5,491 nucleotides of DNA, from positions 1 through 5,491 of the forward strand of contig JAHDBQ010000068.1 in assembly GCA_020630305.1 (NCBI GenBank), read 5' to 3'. Below the pieces are notes generated by a model. It did not search any database. It saw nothing but the letters and a program-made list of their open reading frames with translations, and was not told where the DNA came from. Below are positions 1-5,491 of this stretch, piece after piece; within the stretch, counting starts at the first letter, position 1; every line of letters starts with the position of its first letter. This DNA is from Alphaproteobacteria bacterium. GTDB taxonomy: Bacteria; Pseudomonadota; Alphaproteobacteria; Rickettsiales; Rickettsiaceae. Made by a program: the position numbers and the translations under genes.

Positions 1-2435
1 TTGCGGGTAATCAGTTAAATGAAAAAATAGACGTCTCGAAATATTTAAGCGGGCAAGCAGAGTGTAGCGTAAGTGAGCTATATAAAATCTTGCAAAGAAC
101 TTATTCTGGAAGTGTTGCTGCTGAGTTTGACCATATGGAATCCACTCAGGAAAAAGATTGGTTATATGACAAGTTAGAAACAGCAACTGCTAAAAACGCT
201 TTGAGCCCGGAAGAAAAAAAGCAATTACTTCAAGATTTAGTCGAAGTTGAAGGTTTTGAACAATATATACATACAAAATTCCCAGGCGCTAAGAGATTCT
301 CGATAGAAGGCGGGGATGCTTCAATTGTATGCCTCGATAAAATGATAGAACTCTCAGCCGGTAGCGGCGCCCAAGAGGTGGTTCTTGGCTTAGCGCACCG
401 CGGAAGATTATCAACTCTTACCAAAGTGCTTAAGAAACCTTACCGCGCTGTTCTTTCTGAATTCACAGGGCGCGGCAGCTTCCCTGATAATCTAGGAATT
501 GCCGGTGATGTGAAATATCATATGGGATATTCGTCCGACAGAAAATATAAAAACAGCACGGTCCATTTATCCCTAACTCCTAACCCATCGCATTTAGAGG
601 CCGTAAACCCTGTTGTTGCAGGTAAGGTTCGCTGCAAACAGGATAGCAAAAACCGTGATCGCAGCAAAGTTGCGGGGCTTCTTGTGCATGGTGATGCTGC
701 ATTTTGTGGCCAGGGAGTTGTAGGTGAAAGCCTTGTGATGTCTGGCCTGAAGCCTTACGAAGTTGGTGGTATTTTTCATGTAGTGATAAATAACCAAATC
801 GGCTTCACGGCAAATAGTCATGACGGCAGACCTGGCAGATATTGCACGGAAGTCGCCAAGATGGTGGGCGCGCCTATCATGCACGTAAATGGTGATGATG
901 TCGAAGCGGTAATGATGGTTACCAAGATTGCCTCAGAATACCGAAGTAAATTTGGCAAGGATGTTGTTGTAGATATTGTCTGCTACCGCAAATATGGTCA
1001 TAATGAAGGTGACGAGCCGATGTACACGCAAGGTGCAATGTATAATGTAATTAAACAGAAAAAAACTCCAGCAGAAATTTATGCGAATAAATTAGGAAGA
1101 GCAGGAGTTATTGGATCTGATTATTATTCTGGCCTAAAAGTGAAATTCAAAGAATTTTTGAATAAGGAATTTGATCAGGTAAAAGATTATAAACCAGAAG
1201 CACAGTGGCTTGATGGTAAATGGGGCGGAATAAAACGTGCTTGCGGCAAGAAAATTAATACTGGAGTTCCTGCAAAAGACTTAAAAAAACTAACCAAAAC
1301 ATTGTGCAGCATTCCAGAAGAATTCCCAATTAACAGGAAGCTAAAGAAGCTATTTGAAGCAAGGCAAAAAAGCGTAGTAGATGAAGGACAAGTAGACTGG
1401 GCAGCGGCGGAGCAGCTAGCATTTGCAAGCCTTTTGCAAGACGGCACTAACATCCGCTTGACTGGACAGGACTCTGGGCGTGGAACATTCTCGCACCGTC
1501 ACTCAGTGCTGCATTCACAAAAAGATACATCGCAATATGTGCCGCTAAATAATATCTCAAAAAGTCAAGCTTTTTATGAGGTTGCAGATAGTAATTTATC
1601 TGAATATGCAGCGCTTGGTTTTGAATATGGCTACTCGCTGGTGAATCCTAACAATTTGGTGATTTGGGAGGCCCAGTTTGGCGACTTTAGTAATGGCGCG
1701 CAGATTGTATTTGATCAGTTCATTTCATCGGCTGAAACTAAATGGCTGCGCATGAGCGGTCTTGTTTGCCTGTTACCACATGGTATGGAAGGGCAGGGCC
1801 CGGAGCATAGCTCTGCAAGGCTCGAGCGTTATTTGCAGCTTTGCGCGGAAGATAATATGCAAGTTGCTTATCCAAGTACGCCGGCTTCCATTTTCCACCT
1901 GCTTAGAAGGCAAGTGATGCAAGGCTTTAGAAAGCCACTAATTGTAATGTCTCCGAAGTCTTTGCTGCGTCATAAACTAGTAGTTTCTGAGCTGTCTGAA
2001 ATTGATTCAGGGACCAGTTTTGAACCAGTAATTGGCGAGATAGATAAAAAAATCAAAGCAAATACTGTTAGAAAAGTTGTGTTTTGTAGCGGCAAGGTAT
2101 ATTATGATTTACTAGAAAAAAGAGATGAAAAGAAAGTCAGCGATGTCGCCTTGATTAGAATTGAGCAGCTATATCCGTTCGCAGAAGTGGAAGTCGTGAA
2201 GATAATGAAAAAATATGCAAGTGCAAAAGAATTTGTATGGTGCCAGGAAGAGCCAAAGAACATGGGGCCTTGGCGATATATCAGAGCACGCATGGACGAT
2301 GCTCTTGTAAAAGCTGGAATTAAGAAATCCACCGAATTTATCGGAAGGCTAGAAGCGGCAACACCGGCAGTTGGTTTCTTGTCTGTGCATAATAAACAGC
2401 AAGAAGAATTGCTAGTAAAAACAATAACAAAATAA
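1..2435 (+). CDS. sucA: 2-oxoglutarate dehydrogenase E1 component, 5' end missing
   Basis: Thiamine-diphosphate-dependent E1 of the TCA-cycle 2-oxoglutarate dehydrogenase complex; it decarboxylates 2-oxoglutarate and succinylates the lipoyl group of E2 in the cytoplasm. The frame is open from base 3 with no stop, giving 810 visible residues; the family is about 930, so roughly 120 N-terminal residues lie outside the window. The TTG at 90 is not the start, because the residues before it (ending SELYKILQ) continue the family's sequence. Visible motifs, numbered from the codon at base 3: HRGRL 132-136; the thiamine-diphosphate/Mg motif GDAAF (230) to NN (263-264), followed by [13 protein letters not shown] 332-339; GRGTFSHRH 492-500; [12 protein letters not shown] 556-567; and [20 protein letters not shown] 590-609. 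These match E. coli SucA closely. The C-terminus ([17 protein letters not shown]) is intact. sucB follows after 22 bases, indicating an operon. No frameshift or lost catalytic motif is visible. Confidence 0.97.
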   Translation, partial: AGNQLNEKIDVSKYLSGQAECSVSELYKILQRTYSGSVAAEFDHMESTQEKDWLYDKLETATAKNALSPEEKKQLLQDLVEVEGFEQYIHTKFPGAKRFSIEGGDASIVCLDKMIELSAGSGAQEVVLGLAHRGRLSTLTKVLKKPYRAVLSEFTGRGSFPDNLGIAGDVKYHMGYSSDRKYKNSTVHLSLTPNPSHLEAVNPVVAGKVRCKQDSKNRDRSKVAGLLVHGDAAFCGQGVVGESLVMSGLKPYEVGGIFHVVINNQIGFTANSHDGRPGRYCTEVAKMVGAPIMHVNGDDVEAVMMVTKIASEYRSKFGKDVVVDIVCYRKYGHNEGDEPMYTQGAMYNVIKQKKTPAEIYANKLGRAGVIGSDYYSGLKVKFKEFLNKEFDQVKDYKPEAQWLDGKWGGIKRACGKKINTGVPAKDLKKLTKTLCSIPEEFPINRKLKKLFEARQKSVVDEGQVDWAAAEQLAFASLLQDGTNIRLTGQDSGRGTFSHRHSVLHSQKDTSQYVPLNNISKSQAFYEVADSNLSEYAALGFEYGYSLVNPNNLVIWEAQFGDFSNGAQIVFDQFISSAETKWLRMSGLVCLLPHGMEGQGPEHSSARLERYLQLCAEDNMQVAYPSTPASIFHLLRRQVMQGFRKPLIVMSPKSLLRHKLVVSELSEIDSGTSFEPVIGEIDKKIKANTVRKVVFCSGKVYYDLLEKRDEKKVSDVALIRIEQLYPFAEVEVVKIMKKYASAKEFVWCQEEPKNMGPWRYIRARMDDALVKAGIKKSTEFIGRLEAATPAVGFLSVHNKQQEELLVKTITK

Positions 2436-2443
2436 TTTAGATT

Positions 2444-2449
2444 GGAGAG
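2444..2449 (+). promoter_or_regulatory. sucB ribosome binding site
   Basis: GGAGAG lies 8 bases before the ATG at 2458. It settles the start: the in-frame GTG at 2449 overlaps this site and would place it out of reach, and SucB proteins normally begin a few residues before the KVPELGES motif, as the ATG start gives. Confidence 0.8.
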
Positions 2450-2457
2450 TGTTAAAA

Positions 2458-3669
2458 ATGAGTGTAGAAATTAAAGTTCCAGAACTTGGTGAGTCTGTTT
2501 CTGAAGCAACGATCGCAAAATGGTACAAAAAGCCTGGCGATTCTGTAACAATGGATGAGCTTCTTTTAGAGCTTGAAACAGAAAAAGTTACACTTGAAAT
2601 CAACGCGACAACAGAGGGTGTGCTTGAATCTATTGCCAAAAATGAAGAAGATGCCGTAGAAGTTGGTCAGGTAGTTGGTGTTATTAAGGCTGGAAAAGTA
2701 GCGGCGCAAGCGCCAGAAGCAAAGAAAGCAGAAGCGCCTGCAGCAGATTCAGCTCCGGTACCTTTAGCTCCAGCCTCATCACCAGCTCCATCGTCATCTA
2801 ATGCGGCCGGCATCATGGCACCATCTGCTGCTAAATTAGTTGCTGAAAATAACCTAAACCCATCTAGCATACAAGGAACTGGCAAGGGTGGAAGGATTAA
2901 TAAGGGCGATGTATTAGAGGCTCTTAATAACCCAGGCGCTAGCGCTAGCACGGCTTCAGTTCCTGGAGAGAAGAAAGTAGAGCGCGTTCGTATGTCAAGG
3001 CTTAGGAAGACTATCGCTCAGCGCCTCAAAGATTCACAAAATACTGCGGCAATATTGAGCACATTCAATGAAATTGACATGAGCAATGTGATTGCGCTTC
3101 GTAAGAAATATCAAGAGAATTTCAAAGCTAAACACGGAATTAAGCTTGGTTTTATGTCTTTCTTTGTAAAGGCTGTAATTAACGCGCTAAAGGAGGTTCC
3201 ATCTGTGAATGCGGAAATGGAAGGCGACGATATCGTATATAAGCATTTTTATGATATCGGAGTTGCAGTTGGCACTGAGCAGGGGCTGGTTGTTCCTGTT
3301 GTAAAAGGCGCTGATCATTTAAGTTTTTCTGGCATTGAGAAGGAGATCAGCTCGCTAGCTATGCGCGCTAGAGACGGCAAGCTTGCAATGAGCGACCTGA
3401 CAGGCGGCACATTCTCGATTACTAATGGCGGTGTGTATGGATCGTTACTTTCTACGCCGATCATTAACCCGCCGCAAACTGGTATTATTGGCCTGCATAA
3501 CACGCAGGAAAGACCAGTTGCAATAAATGGCAAAGTTGAAATCAGGCCAATGATGTATGTTGCACTTTCGTATGATCACAGAGTGATTGACGGCAAGGAC
3601 GCTGTAACATTCTTGGTTAAAGTTAAAGAAGCAATTGAGGATCCTGAGCGCTTGTTGCTTGATGTTTAA
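2458..3669 (+). CDS. sucB: 2-oxoglutarate dehydrogenase E2 component (dihydrolipoyl succinyltransferase)
   Basis: Core subunit of the 2-oxoglutarate dehydrogenase complex. Its lipoyl arm takes the succinyl group from E1 and its catalytic domain passes it to CoA. The 403 residues match the family length (E. coli 405). Domains in order: lipoyl domain about 1-77, with the lipoylated lysine K43 in ETEKVTLEI; an Ala/Pro/Ser-rich flexible linker about 82-117; a peripheral subunit-binding domain about 119-157 ([14 protein letters not shown]...[13 protein letters not shown]), which holds E1 and/or E3; a second short linker rich in Ala and Ser; and a catalytic acetyltransferase-like domain about 172-403. 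This last domain contains [31 protein letters not shown] and the active-site SYDHRVIDG with H374 and D378. It ends RLLLDV like E. coli SucB. The ATG start is chosen over GTG 2449 because of the ribosome binding site. E3 (lpd) does not follow, so it must come from another locus. Nothing looks broken. Confidence 0.97.
   Translation: MSVEIKVPELGESVSEATIAKWYKKPGDSVTMDELLLELETEKVTLEINATTEGVLESIAKNEEDAVEVGQVVGVIKAGKVAAQAPEAKKAEAPAADSAPVPLAPASSPAPSSSNAAGIMAPSAAKLVAENNLNPSSIQGTGKGGRINKGDVLEALNNPGASASTASVPGEKKVERVRMSRLRKTIAQRLKDSQNTAAILSTFNEIDMSNVIALRKKYQENFKAKHGIKLGFMSFFVKAVINALKEVPSVNAEMEGDDIVYKHFYDIGVAVGTEQGLVVPVVKGADHLSFSGIEKEISSLAMRARDGKLAMSDLTGGTFSITNGGVYGSLLSTPIINPPQTGIIGLHNTQERPVAINGKVEIRPMMYVALSYDHRVIDGKDAVTFLVKVKEAIEDPERLLLDV
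2938..2949. repeat. 12-bp perfect palindrome in the sucB linker
   Basis: GCTAGCGCTAGC is identical on both strands and is also a tandem pair of the 6-base palindrome GCTAGC. It encodes Ala-Ser-Ala-Ser in the low-complexity linker before the catalytic domain. It is probably a by-product of alternating Ala/Ser codons; no function is claimed. Confidence 0.4.
3189..3196 (+). promoter_or_regulatory. Strong Shine-Dalgarno-like site inside sucB
   Basis: AAAGGAGG is an essentially perfect complement of the 16S rRNA 3' end. It sits 8 bases before an in-frame GTG at 3205 (codon 250 of sucB). Initiation there would give a 154-residue C-terminal half of the E2 catalytic domain, including H374 and D378. 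The same bases encode Lys-Glu-Val-Pro, so chance is the default explanation. Confidence 0.3.
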
Positions 3670-3718
3670 GGGGTAAGCAAAGGTGTTTCTGCTAAATTAT
3701 ATAAAGATCTAAAACGTC

Positions 3719-3746
3719 TTGATGCTAGTTAAGTTAGAATTATGAC
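3719..3746 (+). promoter_or_regulatory. Possible weak promoter for the aldolase-like gene
   Basis: TTGATG (3719-3724) and TATGAC (3741-3746) are separated by 16 bases. Transcription would start close to the ATG at 3753, giving a leaderless message, which would fit the absence of a Shine-Dalgarno sequence. Both hexamers match the sigma-70 consensus only partly, and readthrough from sucB is equally possible. The 83-base gap after sucB shows no convincing terminator. Confidence 0.3.
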
Positions 3747-3752
3747 AATAAA

Positions 3753-4574
3753 ATGACGAACAAATCTCCGAAAGAGACATTAAAACCTGTAATCTGTAGC
3801 ACAGAAAAAGACGCGCGGATTCAGCTTGCAGCTACTTGCCATTTAATAGATTATTACGGATGGTCAGATTCTATACTAAATCATTGCAGCGCTAGAGTTC
3901 CTAGAGAATCAGGAAAGTTCTTAATGAATCCATACGGCTTGATGTATAATGAAGTTACGGCCTCTAATTTAAGTGTAGTACCACCTGCAGATAAGGTTCT
4001 GGAAAAATCCCAGTGGCCAGCTAGTAAGCCTGGATCTATCTTGCATAGCACGATCTATGAGGCAAGAGAAGACATTAACTGCATAATTCATACTCACACT
4101 GAATACGGCGTTGCGGTATCGATGCTTGAGGAAGGGTTGATATGCGAGGATCAAATGGCGATGCTATTTCATGATAATATTGGCTATCATGAATTTGAGG
4201 GAATAGTTATTAACGAGGATGAAAAGCTTCGCATAAAGAAGTCTCTTGGAAATAATAAATGCCTGATACTCCGCAACCATGGATTAGTTGCTACTGGACG
4301 CTCGATAGCCGAAGCGTTTTGGAATTATTATTACCTTGAATTTGCATGCAAGGTTCAGATTCTAGCTAAATCCTCTAGCATGAAGCTAAATAAAGTAAAG
4401 AAAGATATAAAAAATACTGCCCGCAAGCAGCATGATTATTTTTGCTCTAAGCAGGCACCAACGGCGGCTGAGTCAATTCCAGGTAATTACGATGTTTTTT
4501 TTAATGCGCATTTAAGGCTGCTTGATAAACTTAATATATTAGGCGCGATTGAAAAAGATGAATTAAATGATTAG
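3753..4574 (+). CDS. Class II aldolase/adducin-fold protein, probably not a true aldolase
   Basis: 273 residues, predicted cytoplasmic, with no signal peptide or membrane segment. The fold is recognised from LNHCSARVP (42-50), LHSTIY (97-102), IIHTHTEYG (111-119), GYHEFEGI (144-151) and LRNHGLVATGRSIAEAFW (173-190). In L-fuculose-phosphate aldolase the zinc ligands are His92, His94 and His155; the counterparts here are H113, H115 and H176. The catalytic Glu73 of that enzyme, four residues before a conserved His, aligns with G94 here. This suggests a metal-binding, non-aldolase member, as in the adducin-like subfamily common in proteobacteria; the substrate cannot be told. The ATG at 3753 is the only sensible start: a TAG closes the frame at 3735 and the next in-frame ATG is at codon 58. 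No Shine-Dalgarno sequence precedes it. The gene lies 83 bases after sucB, but no known link joins it to the 2-oxoglutarate dehydrogenase reaction. The C-terminal 60 residues are lysine-rich and less conserved in appearance. Confidence 0.88.
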   Translation: MTNKSPKETLKPVICSTEKDARIQLAATCHLIDYYGWSDSILNHCSARVPRESGKFLMNPYGLMYNEVTASNLSVVPPADKVLEKSQWPASKPGSILHSTIYEAREDINCIIHTHTEYGVAVSMLEEGLICEDQMAMLFHDNIGYHEFEGIVINEDEKLRIKKSLGNNKCLILRNHGLVATGRSIAEAFWNYYYLEFACKVQILAKSSSMKLNKVKKDIKNTARKQHDYFCSKQAPTAAESIPGNYDVFFNAHLRLLDKLNILGAIEKDELND

Positions 4575-4578
4575 TTGC

Positions 4579-4606
4579 TTGCATTTGGTAAAAAAACATG
4601 TATTTT
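4579..4606 (+). promoter_or_regulatory. Possible promoter for the 55-residue small gene
   Basis: TTGCAT (4579-4584) and TATTTT (4601-4606) are separated by 16 bases, beginning 4 bases after the aldolase-like gene ends. A start near 4613 would give a leader of about 30 bases. The match is moderate and this A+T-rich DNA offers many similar hexamers. Confidence 0.35.
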
Positions 4607-4633
4607 AGCTTGAAATTTTATTATTAAATTATC

Positions 4634-4638
4634 GGAGA
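4634..4638 (+). promoter_or_regulatory. Ribosome binding site of the 55-residue small gene
   Basis: GGAGA ends 5 bases before the ATG at 4644. In an otherwise A+T-rich gap, this is one of the main reasons to believe the short gene is translated. Confidence 0.6.
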
Positions 4639-4643
4639 TTTAA

Positions 4644-4811
4644 ATGGAAGATATAATAGTAGGTTTGTGCATAGTTGCACATGTTTTTGGGTTTTTTATG
4701 GCGTTTTCAAAGGACGAAACAGAAGGTCAAAATTCATCAAATGATGAATATCAATTGAATAGTATGGGTGATATTTATGACTGTGTTGAGCATGAAATAC
4801 CTAATAGCTAA
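4644..4811 (+). CDS. Small acidic single-pass membrane protein, 55 residues, unknown
   Basis: I do not recognise this protein. Residues 4-21 (IIVGLCIVAHVFGFFMAF) form an uninterrupted hydrophobic stretch long enough to span a membrane once. The remaining 34 residues are hydrophilic and strongly acidic: the whole protein has 11 Asp/Glu against a single Lys (K23). There is no lipobox, because the residue before Cys9 is Leu. The start is supported by GGAGA 5 bases upstream and a possible promoter at 4579-4606. It lies 69 bases after the aldolase-like gene and 88 bases before a second tiny acidic gene. The hydrophobic segment could be a membrane anchor or an uncleaved signal; with acidic residues on both sides, its orientation is unclear. 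A spurious frame is possible at this length, but the ribosome binding site and the sharp split into hydrophobic and acidic halves argue for a real gene. Confidence 0.6.
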   Translation: MEDIIVGLCIVAHVFGFFMAFSKDETEGQNSSNDEYQLNSMGDIYDCVEHEIPNS

Positions 4812-4890
4812 ATAGTTTTTAATTGCACTGAATGAAATTAGATATTAAGCTATCAAATGTATTTGAATCTAAAGGCTAAACTTTAAAAAA

Positions 4891-4895
4891 GGGGG
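4891..4895 (+). promoter_or_regulatory. Ribosome binding site of the 64-residue small gene
   Basis: GGGGG, preceded by a run of A, ends 4 bases before the ATG at 4900. A purine-rich block of this kind stands out in the surrounding A+T-rich gap and supports translation, though the spacing is a little short. I found no convincing promoter between 4812 and 4890, so co-transcription with the preceding small gene is likely. Confidence 0.55.
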
Positions 4896-4899
4896 ATTT

Positions 4900-5094
4900 A
4901 TGTCTAAAGATAAAGTGCCTAGTGAGGAGTGTAAAAAGCTAAGCTCAACAGATGTTCAGGGCTTAGAAGAGGTTGTCCAAAGCGGTTATTCGCACGAACC
5001 AACTATTGTTATTGGTGATATTTTTCGTAGCGAATTCTCCGAAGATGAAGAAGAGTTCCTAGATTATGGATTCCCTTTGTGCGTGATTCTGTAA
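4900..5094 (+). CDS. Small acidic protein ending in a CaaX-type box (CVIL), 64 residues, unknown
   Basis: I do not recognise this protein. It has no signal peptide or membrane segment and is strongly acidic: 15 Asp/Glu against 5 Lys/Arg, with an acidic run SEDEEE at 47-52. A short beta-prone stretch PTIVIGDIF lies at 34-42. The last four residues are Cys61-Val-Ile-Leu, then TAA. Cys, two aliphatic residues and a terminal Leu is the form recognised by eukaryotic geranylgeranyltransferase I, as in Rho-family GTPases and G-protein gamma subunits. Some intracellular bacteria, such as Legionella with AnkB, carry effectors lipidated by the host at such boxes; whether that applies here is inference. 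Against it, prenylated proteins often have basic residues before the box, and here the region is acidic. The gene sits between another tiny acidic gene and rpsD. Its strong purine-rich ribosome binding site and mixed codon use support it as a real gene. Confidence 0.68.
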   Translation: MSKDKVPSEECKKLSSTDVQGLEEVVQSGYSHEPTIVIGDIFRSEFSEDEEEFLDYGFPLCVIL

Positions 5095-5199
5095 TTTATT
5101 ATTTTATCCTACCTTAATGTTGTTTAGACTTTTGTAGTGCGTAAATCTGTTCAAAAAATGGTCCAAGCTTAAGTTTTTTAATTTAATTACAAAATCAGT

Positions 5200-5228
5200 T
5201 TGACTTTTGATCTGAAGTGATATATGCT
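5200..5228 (+). promoter_or_regulatory. Sigma-70-type promoter of rpsD
   Basis: TTGACT (-35, 5200-5205) and TATGCT (-10, 5223-5228) have the ideal 17-base spacing. Transcription would start near 5235, giving a leader of about 36 bases before the GTG. This is the best promoter in the window and suits a ribosomal protein gene. The rest of the 176-base gap from 5095 holds no gene and no clear terminator for the upstream small genes. Confidence 0.7.
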
Positions 5229-5257
5229 CCTAGCCGGAAATATTATCAACAAATTTT

Positions 5258-5263
5258 AGGTGA
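5258..5263 (+). promoter_or_regulatory. rpsD ribosome binding site
   Basis: AGGTGA ends 7 bases before the GTG at 5271. Together with the in-frame TAA at 5268-5270 directly before it, this fixes GTG as the start of rpsD. Confidence 0.7.
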
Positions 5264-5270
5264 TTTATAA

Positions 5271-5491
5271 GTGACTAAAATTATCAAAGCTAAATATAAA
5301 GCTAGCAGAAGGCTAGGAACAAGTGTTTGGGGCGATGCAAAAGACCCTTTTCATACAAGAAATTATAGACCAGGTCAGCATGGCCCAACTGGTAGAGTGA
5401 AGACGTCAGATTATGGTATTCACTTGCATGCGAAGCAATGTGTTAAGTCTCATTACGGTAGAATCACTGAAAAACAGTTCAGAAATACATT
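5271..5491 (+). CDS. rpsD: 30S ribosomal protein S4, N-terminal part, 3' end beyond window
   Basis: Primary 16S rRNA-binding protein that nucleates assembly of the small-subunit body; in E. coli it also represses translation of its own operon. 73 residues are visible of about 205 in the family. Recognisable blocks are [14 protein letters not shown] (8-21), RNYRPGQHG (30-38), [12 protein letters not shown] (45-56) and [11 protein letters not shown] (62-72); E. coli S4 has corresponding APGQHG, SDYGVQLREKQK and ERQFRNYY blocks. The N-terminal cysteines that bind zinc in some bacterial S4 proteins are absent, so this is the zinc-free type; the only Cys is C57, further in. The start is GTG: an in-frame TAA sits immediately upstream and no other start lies nearby. 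It has its own promoter (5200-5228), so it is probably transcribed separately from the genes to its left. The rRNA-binding S4 domain proper lies outside the window. Confidence 0.96.
   Translation, partial: MTKIIKAKYKASRRLGTSVWGDAKDPFHTRNYRPGQHGPTGRVKTSDYGIHLHAKQCVKSHYGRITEKQFRNT

Noticed and set aside
90..92. TTG at 90 as the start of sucA
   Set aside because: The frame is open back to base 3 and the upstream residues continue the E1 family sequence; with a start here the protein would be about 150 residues short. The gene is simply cut by the window edge.
230..2332. Several open frames of 64-96 codons on the minus strand under sucA
   Set aside because: They lie wholly opposite a conserved coding region, lack recognisable domains and are shadows of sucA codon use.
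2449..2451. GTG at 2449 as the start of sucB
   Set aside because: It overlaps the GGAGAG ribosome binding site that serves the ATG at 2458, and it adds three residues not expected in the family.
3675..3694. Possible hairpin AGCA...TGCT after sucB as a terminator
   Set aside because: The stem is about four pairs plus a mismatch and is not followed by a T run.
2412..4154. Minus-strand open frames opposite sucB and the aldolase-like gene, including an Ala-rich one at 2667-2951
   Set aside because: They are antisense shadows; the Ala/Gly-rich composition merely mirrors the Ala/Pro/Ser linker of SucB.
4841..4854. GATATTAAGCTATC hairpin between the two small genes
   Set aside because: A four-pair A+T-rich stem with no T tract or conserved partner; expected by chance in such DNA.
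5150..5185. A-run/T-run region before rpsD (around CAAAAAATGG...AAGTTTTTT) as a terminator
   Set aside because: Beyond A-T pairing of the runs there is no G+C-containing stem, so it does not look like an intrinsic terminator.
5229..5260. CCTA (5229-5232) pairing with TAGG (5257-5260) to mask the rpsD ribosome binding site
   Set aside because: Only four to five pairs, and the CCTA lies at or upstream of the expected transcription start, so it would not be in the message.

Overview
This window looks like chromosomal DNA from an alphaproteobacterium, most likely a member of the Rickettsiales or a similar host-associated lineage. That placement is an inference. It rests on moderately A+T-rich coding DNA with still A+T-richer gaps, on the N-terminus of the ribosomal protein S4 gene at the right edge, which reads like the rickettsial type as I remember it (no zinc-binding cysteines, TSDYG...KQFRN core), and on bacterial-type SucA/SucB sequences. 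No database search was possible.

All genes lie on the + strand. From 1 to 3669 there is a two-gene block for the first two components of the 2-oxoglutarate dehydrogenase complex: sucA (E1, 5' end cut off by the window) and sucB (E2, complete), separated by 22 bases. E1 decarboxylates 2-oxoglutarate and E2 carries and transfers the succinyl group to CoA. The third component, E3 (lpd), does not follow, nor do sucC/sucD, so they must be encoded elsewhere. From 3753 to 4574 there is a class II aldolase/adducin-fold protein. It keeps the three metal-binding histidines but lacks the catalytic glutamate of true aldolases, and its start has no Shine-Dalgarno sequence.

From 4575 to 5270 the DNA is A+T-rich and holds two tiny genes with good ribosome binding sites that I do not recognise. 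One encodes a 55-residue acidic protein with an N-terminal membrane segment (4644-4811). The other encodes a 64-residue acidic protein (4900-5094) whose last four residues, CVIL, form a textbook eukaryotic CaaX prenylation box. If the organism lives inside eukaryotic cells, this second protein is a candidate host-prenylated effector, and it is the most intriguing item here. The window ends in rpsD (ribosomal protein S4), which has its own good sigma-70-type promoter and a GTG start.

I saw no tRNA or rRNA gene, insertion sequence, CRISPR array or convincing intrinsic terminator.
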